A stretch of DNA of 64,000 bases from the NCBI GenBank assembly GCA_006969745.1, contig CP030886.1:558001-622000 (forward strand), read 5' to 3'. Below the pieces are notes generated by a model that did no database searches, was not told the DNA's origin, and saw nothing but the letters and a program-made list of their open reading frames with translations. The position numbers and the translations under genes were made by a program. Below are positions 8,414 through 16,123 of this stretch, piece after piece. Each line of letters begins with the position of its first letter. Position 1 is the stretch's first letter. Origin of the DNA: Cytophagaceae bacterium. Lineage in GTDB: Bacteria; Bacteroidota; Bacteroidia; Cytophagales; Cyclobacteriaceae.

Positions 8414-8420
8414 TTGATAA
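8407..8420. promoter_or_regulatory. Palindrome over the mini-ORF start (candidate XRE operator)
   Basis: TTATCA-TT-TGATAA has the same arms and 2-bp spacing as the palindrome at the XRE start. On the minus strand both read TTATCAnATGATAA with the ATG as start codon. Confidence 0.55.
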
Positions 8421-8464
8421 TATAAAAGAGTTATTGGAGATAATAATATTTACAGATGACTCAA

Positions 8465-9472
8465 TCAGATTTTAACCACAATTTTGCCTACTGAATCACG
8501 TGATTCCATGAAATTATGTGAATCAGGCAAGTCAGAAAATTGAAAAACCTTGCCAACAACAGGTTTTAATTTATTATCGATTGTAAATGCATGAAGCTCT
8601 TCCCATATTGAAGCTGTTAAACTTTCATTTTCGGTTAGATAGCCTATATGAGATGCAAAAACTCCTTTACTTTCGATGGCCATATTCATCATATTTACTT
8701 TTGGCGCATCAATATATGTTCTAATCCAAGATATTGGATTCCATATTTTAAGGTTCATACTGGCAAAACCAATGACGACCAATCTCCCGAAAGTGTCCAG
8801 GAGTTTCATGCTCTTCTTGAAAACCTCACCTCCTACTGTCTCCAAAACACAGTTCACCTTTCCTCCATCATTCATGATTTTATCGTAAAAATCGTGTGTT
8901 CTATAGTTGACAGGTATTCCTCCCAATTTTTTTATCAGATCAAGCTTTTCATCCTTGCTAGCAGTACCATATACTTTGCATTTGAGTGCGCTGGCTATCT
9001 GCACCGCAGCTGTACCTACACCACCTGCGGCTGCTTGAATCAGAACACGCTCATCTTCCTCTACTCGACACAGTTTTTTTAGAGCGACCCATGCAGTCAT
9101 AAAATTCACAAGGAATGCTGCATTTTCTTCGGGAGAAAATTCTGGAAATTCCGGAAAACATAAATGCTCTGGCGAACAAACAAACTCCGCATATGAGCCA
9201 TACTGCTGACCAACAATTACTTTGTCTCCTACTTTAAATTTATTGGCTCCATCGCCAATCTCCACTACTTCACCGTAGCACTCCATACCCATTACGTATG
9301 GTTTTTTGGGAGCCCAACTATATTGTCCCTTTCTAGAAAGTATCTCTGCATAATTGATTCCGATAGTGATGACTCTAATTTTGAGCTCATTCTTTTTAGG
9401 TTTTGGTTCCTGAATATTTTCAATTTTCAGTACACTTGCTTTGCCGGTCTTCCTCAGGCGATATGCTTTCAT
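8465..9472 (-). CDS. MDR-family quinone oxidoreductase / zinc-independent alcohol dehydrogenase
   Basis: The 335-residue product shows the GroES-like N-terminal domain (about 1-125) with GMECYGEVVEIG and the Rossmann motif AAAGGVGTAAVQIA near 147-160 for NAD(P)H. The structural-zinc cysteine cluster is absent, which fits the quinone reductase/VAT1-like branch of the medium-chain dehydrogenase family. It would reduce quinones or enones in the cytoplasm. It is a single-gene unit facing away from the substrate-binding-like gene at 9564. The substrate cannot be predicted. Confidence 0.88.
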   Translation of the reverse strand: MKAYRLRKTGKASVLKIENIQEPKPKKNELKIRVITIGINYAEILSRKGQYSWAPKKPYVMGMECYGEVVEIGDGANKFKVGDKVIVGQQYGSYAEFVCSPEHLCFPEFPEFSPEENAAFLVNFMTAWVALKKLCRVEEDERVLIQAAAGGVGTAAVQIASALKCKVYGTASKDEKLDLIKKLGGIPVNYRTHDFYDKIMNDGGKVNCVLETVGGEVFKKSMKLLDTFGRLVVIGFASMNLKIWNPISWIRTYIDAPKVNMMNMAIESKGVFASHIGYLTENESLTASIWEELHAFTIDNKLKPVVGKVFQFSDLPDSHNFMESRDSVGKIVVKI

Positions 9473-9563
9473 TGGTAATATTTGAGACGTTTTAGTTCAT
9501 TCATCTTTAGGACAGCAATTTAATATCTTAACTTCACCATACACAATAGTCTAATTAGCATTA

Positions 9564-10427
9564 ATGAGAAGGATACGAATCGGAGGAGTTCCTGAACATT
9601 TCAATCTCCCAATACACCTTGCTGTCGAAAATGGATGGTTCAGTGAGTCAAATATCGATCTCCTATGGACAGATTTTCCCGGTGGGTCCGGAGATATGAA
9701 GGAAGCGCTAAGGAATAATGATGTGGATATGTGCATCTTGCTAACAGAGGGAATAGTCACTGACGTTATAAAGGGGAATCCATCTAAAATTGTTAGTGGT
9801 TTTGTTAAAACATCGTTGACATGGGGCATCCATACCAGTGTAGAATTTAATGAGGATCACTCACCAGTTTTCGATAAGCGAATAGCCATAAGCAGATTTG
9901 GATCTGGCTCTCACCTTATGCCCATTGTGAATGCCATGATGCATGAGCAAACAATCAAAAAAGAACAATTTGTAGAGGTGAAGGACATCAACGGTGGAAT
10001 TGATTCCTTGAACGCGAATGAAACTGAAGTATTTTATTGGGAAAAATTCACAACGAAGCCCTATCTCGAGAAGGGTAAATTGAAAAAGATAGGTGAGTTT
10101 ATTTCTCCTTGGCCATGCTTTATGATAGCAGCTACAAATGAAATTATTGAATCTGATCCTGCACTAATAAGCGATGTGCTCAAAATCATTCACAAGGCAA
10201 ATCAAAAATTCATGGAACTTGATGATGCGCCTAAGCTTGTATCCGAAAGGTTCAACCTAAACATCAAGGATGCAGAAAGGTGGTATCATGGGACCGAATG
10301 GTTTGTGAATGGCTGGGTGAGCAATAAAATGCTTGAAGGTGTTCTTTATTCTCTAAAAGAAGCTAAGATCGTGGAACCTGATTCTACAATCGGTGGTATT
10401 ATCTGGAAGAGAAATGAGAGAAAATAA
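9564..10427 (+). CDS. Type 2 periplasmic-binding-fold protein without signal peptide (Ca3427-like)
   Basis: The 287-residue protein has the two-lobed fold of NMT1/SsuA-like binding proteins: RIGGVPEHFNLPIHLAVENGWF at the start and DFPGGSGDMKEALRNNDVDMCILLTEG for the ligand site. It closely resembles the PBP2 Ca3427 group. It has no signal peptide or lipobox and no ABC permease or ATPase next to it, so a cytoplasmic binding or enzymatic role is more likely than transport. The terminator that follows (10429-10458) mainly serves the opposite strand. Confidence 0.8.
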   Translation: MRRIRIGGVPEHFNLPIHLAVENGWFSESNIDLLWTDFPGGSGDMKEALRNNDVDMCILLTEGIVTDVIKGNPSKIVSGFVKTSLTWGIHTSVEFNEDHSPVFDKRIAISRFGSGSHLMPIVNAMMHEQTIKKEQFVEVKDINGGIDSLNANETEVFYWEKFTTKPYLEKGKLKKIGEFISPWPCFMIAATNEIIESDPALISDVLKIIHKANQKFMELDDAPKLVSERFNLNIKDAERWYHGTEWFVNGWVSNKMLEGVLYSLKEAKIVEPDSTIGGIIWKRNERK

Positions 10428-10428
10428 A

Positions 10429-10458
10429 AAGCCTCAATCAAATAATTGAAAGAGGCTT
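10429..10458 (-). terminator. Terminator of the pentapeptide-repeat gene
   Basis: On the minus strand AAGCCTC pairs with GAGGCTT, with an inner CAAT/ATTG pairing, and is followed by TTTATTTT. It lies 42 nt after the stop of the gene ending at 10501 and just after the stop of the plus-strand gene. Confidence 0.85.
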
Positions 10459-10500
10459 AGTAAAGTCACGAGTTGGTAATCGTGTATATATGAAGAGAGA

Positions 10501-11238
10501 TTAATTTCTGGAATCCATCAGGTAGCTGGTAAAGCTTCGCCCGTTTATTTTGGTGTATTTAGCATCAATATCGTCTCTGACATCTAGCCCTGCAATATCA
10601 AAATCGCCTCTTGCCTTCATGTATTTGATATTTAAAGATTCTTCAAAAACAGCATCCTTAAAGCTTGCACCTTCATCAAATTGGGCATACTTGAATGTAG
10701 CATCATCGTCAAAGAAAGTTCCTGAAAAATCCGCTCTTTCATCAAACTCCGCATACTTGAAAGTATTTTTCCGCTGAAACTTAGTACCAGAAAAATCTGC
10801 TTTTCCATCAAAATCTGAATATTTGAACATTGCGTTTCTTTTAAACTCACAGTTTTTGAAAATCACATCTTTATCAAAATCAGCTGTGAAAGTGTACCCT
10901 GAAGGATCATCGTGAATATATGCTAGCACATCATCTTCGAATGTACAGTTGATAAATGAGATACTCACATCAATCGATTCTTCAACAGTATTACCTCCTC
11001 CATTATTCCACCATTTGGATTTTTTTGGAAGGTCAGGCATCTTTTCGGCCATATAAGTAAAATCAAGCTCGCCGACTATTGTCACATTTTGATATGAAAT
11101 TTCTTTCCCTTCTCTCACATCTTCCATAATCTGTGAAGCCGAAACTGAATTTTGCGCAAATGCCCTAAGCATGAAGATGCCGAAGAATAGAAGCATTGCA
11201 ATTCTAAGTTTTGTTGAAAGTGATTCTGAGATTTCCAT
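10501..11238 (-). CDS. Secreted pentapeptide-repeat protein
   Basis: The 245-residue product has a signal peptide (MLLFFGIFMLRAFAQ, cleaved near residue 29). From about residue 85 it is a run of pentapeptide units with central Phe or Leu (CTFED, CEFKR, SDFDG, ADFSG, TKFQR, AEFDE, AQFDE, AVFEE), predicting a right-handed quadrilateral beta-helix. Three longer internal repeats of about 20 residues containing FKYAxFDExADFSG are visible. The role of secreted members is unknown. The first 29 residues and the 5' UTR resemble those of the mini-gene at 11656-11754. Confidence 0.85.
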   Translation of the reverse strand: MEISESLSTKLRIAMLLFFGIFMLRAFAQNSVSASQIMEDVREGKEISYQNVTIVGELDFTYMAEKMPDLPKKSKWWNNGGGNTVEESIDVSISFINCTFEDDVLAYIHDDPSGYTFTADFDKDVIFKNCEFKRNAMFKYSDFDGKADFSGTKFQRKNTFKYAEFDERADFSGTFFDDDATFKYAQFDEGASFKDAVFEESLNIKYMKARGDFDIAGLDVRDDIDAKYTKINGRSFTSYLMDSRN

Positions 11239-11384
11239 GTTCGTTTTTAATAGGTGTCTGTATTATAGATGCACGTCCAATAAAAAAGTTGCATCACACT
11301 ATAAATACTTATCAAAAACCGGATGGTTACAAGCAAATGGAGATCGGTGAAAAAAGAAGCTTGAGTGGTTGGCTTAAAAATCCA

Positions 11385-11407
11385 AAAGGCGAGGGTTACT
11401 CGCCTTT
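11385..11407 (-). terminator. Strong hairpin AAAGGCGAG-N5-CTCGCCTTT
   Basis: Nine perfect base pairs enclose GGTTA. On the minus strand the stem is followed by TTTTGGATTTTT, so it is better read as a minus-strand terminator. The gene it would serve is not clear, since the mini-gene further upstream already has its own terminator. Confidence 0.5.
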
Positions 11408-11565
11408 GGGTTGGTGTGGCCTAAATAGTGCATGACTATCAGGTCCAATCTAACCTCCTGATGGACTTAGCTAAGAAAACTAAACCCATAATTAAGTTAA
11501 TCAATTTAAAATTCAGATCAAAAGATTGAACTCACAATTATGATTCTCAAATCAGTATCAATAAA

Positions 11566-11591
11566 AAATCCCTACCTACCGGAAGGGATTT
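11566..11591 (-). terminator. Terminator of the 32-codon mini-gene
   Basis: On the minus strand AAATCCCT pairs with AGGGATTT around a short loop and runs into six T residues. It lies about 65 nt downstream of the TGA of the ORF at 11656-11754, which supports that ORF being a real transcribed unit. Confidence 0.7.
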
Positions 11592-11655
11592 AGTAATTAG
11601 TATGAAGAGGATCTTTGAATCTCAGGCTGTACGCACCGAGATAATATATTTTTAG

Positions 11656-11754
11656 TCATAGGATTATTTCAGCGTAAGCTCGAAACAAGAAAATGCCAAT
11701 CAGCAGTAGCATCCCTACTCTTATTTTTATCGATGATGATTTTGATAGTTCCAT
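11656..11754 (-). CDS. Mini-gene (32 aa) sharing the leader of the pentapeptide-repeat protein
   Basis: ATG at 11754 to TGA at 11656 encodes a 32-residue peptide that is essentially one hydrophobic helix (GMLLLIGIFLFRAYAE) behind a polar start (MELSKSSS). It aligns without gaps with the first 28 residues of the pentapeptide-repeat protein, with about half the positions identical. The upstream DNA also matches in part (ACA-ACAC then an A-rich tract and GAAC). A terminator follows. It is either a genuine small membrane peptide or the surviving leader of a deleted paralogue. Confidence 0.5.
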   Translation of the reverse strand: MELSKSSSIKIRVGMLLLIGIFLFRAYAEIIL

Positions 11755-11941
11755 GGCGGTGGATCGTTCTTTTAGTGTTTGTAATACAAAGATGGATAGG
11801 AGATACGAAAAGTTTCAGAAAGGGTTTAATAATTCACAAATTCTTAATAATGCCATGATAGCGAAATAATCTTTTGATGCGGATGTCAAGATATTAGTTT
11901 TACAAATTTAATTTTGATTGAAAGTCTCCTCAAACGGAAAA

Positions 11942-11964
11942 AGCCCTGGCAATTTACCAGGGCT
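11942..11964 (-). terminator. Terminator downstream of the AddB-like gene
   Basis: On the minus strand AGCCCTGG pairs with CCAGGGCT around a 7-nt loop, followed by TTTTT. It lies 150 nt beyond the stop at 12115 with no gene seen between. Confidence 0.75.
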
Positions 11965-12114
11965 AACCACTCTACTAACTAGACTACCTAATTCACCTAA
12001 ATCATTTTTCTAACATTGTGACTTAAATCAAGAAGAGTGCCATCAATTATTAAAAAATGTTAAATAGTAATATAGATGTGATGTCTATGGAAATGAAGGC
12101 CATAGCTGAGATTT

Positions 12115-14979
12115 CTATCTCTCACATATACCTCTGAAATCGCAGAAAGTACACTTCTTTAGGTCTTCTGTTTGAGTGAAAGGTTGCCTGATACTAAAGA
12201 TTTCCTCCAGTAATTCTTTCATTTTTTGCTCAAATGCTGGCAAATAGGTTCGTGAATCTGAAATGGGATTTCCATTTGTTTTCAGGCGATAGTCAAAATC
12301 CGGTTGAAAGAGCTGTTTGATATTGATCAGACCTGGCACTATTGCACTCTCCTGACCATATTTAGATGCATACAACCAGGCATAGAAGAAAGTTTGATAG
12401 CCGGCCTTTCTACCTGCCTGGAATTTGTAAAAAACATCAGGGTTGAAAATGTTGTCAAACTGACCGATTTCAGTTTCATCTCGTCCTGTTTTGTAGTCTA
12501 ATACCCTAACATTGCCATCTTTCCTATCCACTCTATCGATATCCGCACCGAGTTTCACTTTAATACTTTTTTCATCAGGCTGAATTTCAAAAAGGCGCTC
12601 GTACTTATCTTCTGCTTCTAGACTTACAATTTCAAACGGCACGTATTGCTTATCCATTGTTATGACATGCGAAACAAACTTCCTTATGATCTCAGCCATC
12701 ACCACATTGCGATCCTTGAACTCGAAACGCTTTTTGCCTTTCATTCCGAATTCCTCTTTAAAGGCTTTTTCCATCGCTCCATCGATTGAGCTTTCCATTC
12801 GGAAAAAGTCGCTTTCATCAATGACCCTAGATCCTTTTTCTTTCATTGTGTCCAGGTAGAGATACTCCAATGTTCTATGAAGTGCATTTCCGAAATGCCG
12901 TGCATCTAAGTCATCACTCATTTCATCCCCTGAGAAAAGTCTTAGCACGTATCTGAAGTAAAACTTGAGTCGACAATCCAAATAGATATTTAGTGCTGAA
13001 GCAGACAATCTTCTTTGATCCATTTCCGGGACTGCATCGGTGTATATCGCGAGGTTATTTAAAACCTCTTGAGTAGTTTCAATCGCAATTGGTTTTATTT
13101 CAGTTACCTGGATTGAATTACTGAGTTTTTTACGCTTCACATTCAATCCGCTTTCTAATTCTATCTGACGTATAAACCTGCTTACTTCTCCGCTAAGACC
13201 AAAATCAGCAAACATATTGTAATAGAAAAAGAGCCTTTTTGAATTTTGGAATAGTCTGTAGAACAGGTATGCATAAATAGCATCTTGAGTTTCGAAGGTG
13301 GGAAGGTCAAAAGCCTTTCTGATTCGATAAGGAATGAATGAACCAAGGCGCTGCGAGGCTGGAAAAATATCTTCGTTCATGTTTAACATCAAAACATGCT
13401 TGAAATCAAGGTTACGCGTTTCCAAAACTCCCATCACCTGTAATCCCTCCACCGGTTCCCCTGTAAATGGGATTTTCACCGATCGGGTAGCTTTTCTGAA
13501 AAGGCCCTTAAAGGTTTTCGTGTCAATAGCTACTGACTGTCTCTCAAGAATCTCATTTAATCTTGACAAGAGTTGTTCGAAGTGATAGAGGTACTCTCTT
13601 TCCAACCCAAATCGCTCAATAACCAGATCGCCCAAAATGGCAATAATATCTTGTAAATATTTAGCCAAGCTTTCCTGTTCACCTACTTGCCTGAAGATGG
13701 CATTCAATATTGTTGACTGGATTCCGTGAATTTCTTGCTGAAAGATGCGGATCTGATTTTTCTTCTTAATCTCATTTATCAGCTTGTCCAGTGGATTTTT
13801 ATCCTCTTTATAGAGATACGGATGACTGAGTATATCTAAAACCGGTTTGTGATAAAATGACAATCCGTTTTCCGGAGATAAGTTGGCATGCTCTTGTAGC
13901 TCCAGCGAAGCCTCAAGCAGACCAAATAATGGTGTGTCCTTCAGCGGGTAGCCCATGGTTACGTTTAGCTTGTCTACCCGTTCCGGAATTGCATTCAAGA
14001 TTGGGAAGAGCATGTAATCTTGCGGTAGTACAACCACAATTTCCTCTTTTTTGGCTCCTGCATCCATGAGCCGTTCTATCTCCTCACCAATCAGCTTGGC
14101 CTGCCCTACTTCCAGTGATACGCCAGTAACTTCTACATCTTTTGGTAGAACCACTCTCTTTGGAAGTGGGGTAGGAAAACTTCCACCTAGTATTGAATCT
14201 TTTGCATATTTCCGTAAAAAATCTCCCGCTTCCTGATTAGTGTCTTCCAAATAGTATGCATCAATATCCCAAATGACTTCTGCATTATGACTGGAAACAA
14301 AATGTTTGATCAATATCTCTTCTGCTGGCGTTAGTGCATTGAATCCAGCAAAGATCAATGGTTTCCCATTATTTTTTAATTGATTCGGATTTTCTACCAG
14401 TTCTCTATAGACATGTGATGTATATCCTATTCTCTGTTCCCTGATTCTTTCCTTGAAGGTGGAATATACTGGCATCAGAATCTTCCAGGTCTCTACAAAT
14501 TGCTCTTGAGTTTTAGTCGCAGTTGGAAGAAATTCCTGCCAAAACTTTTTAATAATTTTTTCTTGTTCTTCGTCCAGAAAATAGAAATCCTCTGCTAGTT
14601 GACGATCATCCTTAACATAGGTAAATAGTTGTTCGGGATTGACAAGGTAATGATCCACCTCTTCAAAATCTCGAAGCAACATTTCTCCCCAGAAATAAAA
14701 AGACTCGAATCCTTCTGCTTGTCCTTGATGTAATTTGAATGCTTCGAACAACTCAAAAATAAGTGTGAGTGGGTCTGTCTTCTTTGTAGAAGAAAAGCCG
14801 AATAGGAAATCTTCTAAGCTAAGCGTTGCGGGAGACCAAACCGGTTTTTCAACTTTTTGAGAAAGGTGTTTTTTCAGGAATAAACCGGCTCTACGGTTTG
14901 GAAATACTACCGTGCAATCTCCCAAATGATCACGATGATGGGTGAGTAAATGATCTGCTACTTCAGAGAGAAACGCCAT
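12115..14979 (-). CDS. AddB-like PD-(D/E)XK nuclease subunit
   Basis: Starting at Met9 of the longest frame (14979) gives 954 residues and an N-terminus usual for the family (MAFLSEVADHLLTHH). The N-terminal part is a degenerate helicase-like fold. The C-terminal part is a PD-(D/E)XK nuclease with GADIDRVDR and VLDYKTG as the acidic and Lys active-site motifs. Cysteines in YLDCRLKFY and in CTFCDFRGIC at the very end form the iron-sulfur staple typical of AddB-type nucleases. Together with the helicase gene at 16124 it should process double-strand DNA ends for recombination. The low sequence similarity within the family argues against giving a formal symbol. Confidence 0.88.
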   Translation of the reverse strand: MAFLSEVADHLLTHHRDHLGDCTVVFPNRRAGLFLKKHLSQKVEKPVWSPATLSLEDFLFGFSSTKKTDPLTLIFELFEAFKLHQGQAEGFESFYFWGEMLLRDFEEVDHYLVNPEQLFTYVKDDRQLAEDFYFLDEEQEKIIKKFWQEFLPTATKTQEQFVETWKILMPVYSTFKERIREQRIGYTSHVYRELVENPNQLKNNGKPLIFAGFNALTPAEEILIKHFVSSHNAEVIWDIDAYYLEDTNQEAGDFLRKYAKDSILGGSFPTPLPKRVVLPKDVEVTGVSLEVGQAKLIGEEIERLMDAGAKKEEIVVVLPQDYMLFPILNAIPERVDKLNVTMGYPLKDTPLFGLLEASLELQEHANLSPENGLSFYHKPVLDILSHPYLYKEDKNPLDKLINEIKKKNQIRIFQQEIHGIQSTILNAIFRQVGEQESLAKYLQDIIAILGDLVIERFGLEREYLYHFEQLLSRLNEILERQSVAIDTKTFKGLFRKATRSVKIPFTGEPVEGLQVMGVLETRNLDFKHVLMLNMNEDIFPASQRLGSFIPYRIRKAFDLPTFETQDAIYAYLFYRLFQNSKRLFFYYNMFADFGLSGEVSRFIRQIELESGLNVKRKKLSNSIQVTEIKPIAIETTQEVLNNLAIYTDAVPEMDQRRLSASALNIYLDCRLKFYFRYVLRLFSGDEMSDDLDARHFGNALHRTLEYLYLDTMKEKGSRVIDESDFFRMESSIDGAMEKAFKEEFGMKGKKRFEFKDRNVVMAEIIRKFVSHVITMDKQYVPFEIVSLEAEDKYERLFEIQPDEKSIKVKLGADIDRVDRKDGNVRVLDYKTGRDETEIGQFDNIFNPDVFYKFQAGRKAGYQTFFYAWLYASKYGQESAIVPGLINIKQLFQPDFDYRLKTNGNPISDSRTYLPAFEQKMKELLEEIFSIRQPFTQTEDLKKCTFCDFRGICER

Positions 14980-15023
14980 GTGGCAACATTCTACAATTGC
15001 CACCTAAAAAGCAAGCATCCATA

Positions 15024-16034
15024 TTAATCTTGCAGTAGTTCTACTGCTTTTAAGACCACCTGATCTTTTGTGGTATTTATGCTTTCGACATATACATCAG
15101 GTGGAATACCTTTTCCTTCGTAAAGCACCATATCTCGAGAATACGTCCGCTTATTAGAATAGTTAATTCTCCATCCATTTTTTAGTCGATCGGAAGCTAC
15201 GTGTGACATAGCTCCCATCGTGGGCGTACCAACGATGGTCACATTGGGCCTGCCTTTTAAGGATAAGGTAAATACATCGCTTGCGCTGGCTGTAAAGTCG
15301 CTCGTCAACAATACAACAGGTTTCAAATATTGAAAAGGGCCTTCCGGCTCTACTTTCCATTGCCTGAGTTTCGTGTATTTATCAGTCCTGGCAATGCGTG
15401 TTTCCTTAAAGTGCGAAGTGTAAGTCTCATTGACCAGACGTCCGGCGATCTGATGCAATGTTTCATCATTGCCTCCGGGATTTAAACGAATATCCAGTAT
15501 AATACCTTCCTTGTCTTTCAGGTTATCAAGTGCCTCAGCAAACCCCCGATAGGTACCTGCCATAAGATTGAGACGGATGTATCCCCACTGTTCATTGAAA
15601 GAATAGAAGACATTTGAAGCAGTGGATTGAAGTTCGCTAAATCCAATGGACATGAGTGTACTATCGGCTACTTTCCAAAATGCATCCTTGCTATCAAATG
15701 CTTTTAGAATAGCAGTTGTATTAGAATATGAGAAACTATTGCATCTTTCTCCAGCGCTATTGTCTATAAGTGAAGTATGACCATCGCCAAGTTCAGAGAT
15801 CATCTGACAGCATATGTCGAACAGTTCTTTTTCGGTGCTGACATCACTCAATTGAGATTCATACTTTACTTTGATTGACTGCCAATCTACTCCTCTTGCT
15901 TCAAAAAGTGAGTAACGTTCATCCAGCAAGGTCCATAGCTCATAAAATGCCTCATTATTGGTGTCGGGCTGCTGTGCACATGACAGCATCGGAATCGAAA
16001 CAAACAGGATTATGATTCTAATAATGTGTGGCAT
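15024..16034 (-). CDS. S41 family (C-terminal processing type) peptidase lipoprotein
   Basis: The 336-residue product has a signal peptide with lipobox PMLSC (Cys19), an N-terminal helical region containing ELGDGHTSL, and the S41 core (GIILDIRLNPGGND, then SDFTASASDVF with Ser250 the likely nucleophile). No PDZ domain is obvious, and I do not see the Lys that sits 25 residues after Ser in Tsp, so the base may differ. It would cleave unfolded or tail-exposed proteins in the periplasm. It sits between the two recombination-nuclease genes on the same strand. Confidence 0.85.
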   Translation of the reverse strand: MPHIIRIIILFVSIPMLSCAQQPDTNNEAFYELWTLLDERYSLFEARGVDWQSIKVKYESQLSDVSTEKELFDICCQMISELGDGHTSLIDNSAGERCNSFSYSNTTAILKAFDSKDAFWKVADSTLMSIGFSELQSTASNVFYSFNEQWGYIRLNLMAGTYRGFAEALDNLKDKEGIILDIRLNPGGNDETLHQIAGRLVNETYTSHFKETRIARTDKYTKLRQWKVEPEGPFQYLKPVVLLTSDFTASASDVFTLSLKGRPNVTIVGTPTMGAMSHVASDRLKNGWRINYSNKRTYSRDMVLYEGKGIPPDVYVESINTTKDQVVLKAVELLQD

Positions 16035-16123
16035 ATTGTGAGATGATTAAGTACGGTTTTTGTCTACGTATAGAATCGCAATTGAGTGTCACCATTCATG
16101 GAAATGTCATCCACTTTTAAAGA

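Larger units (their letters stand above)
11239..12114. other. Gene-poor region with one mini-gene and three hairpins
   Basis: No ORF over 60 codons here looks real on either strand; the 74-codon plus-strand ORF at 11211-11435 lacks family signals and crosses a hairpin. The region holds a 32-codon minus-strand gene (11656-11754), its terminator (11566-11591), a hairpin at 11385-11407 and the terminator-like hairpin downstream of the AddB-like gene (11942-11964). Confidence 0.6.

Noticed and set aside
11211..11435. 74-codon plus-strand ORF upstream of the pentapeptide-repeat gene
   Set aside because: It overlaps the 5' end of a well-supported gene, crosses a strong hairpin and shows no signal peptide, domain or gene-like composition.
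2824..11635. Shared 12-mer AGGCTGTACGCA at about 2824 and 11624
   Set aside because: Twelve-base matches are expected by chance in 64 kb and the flanks do not align.
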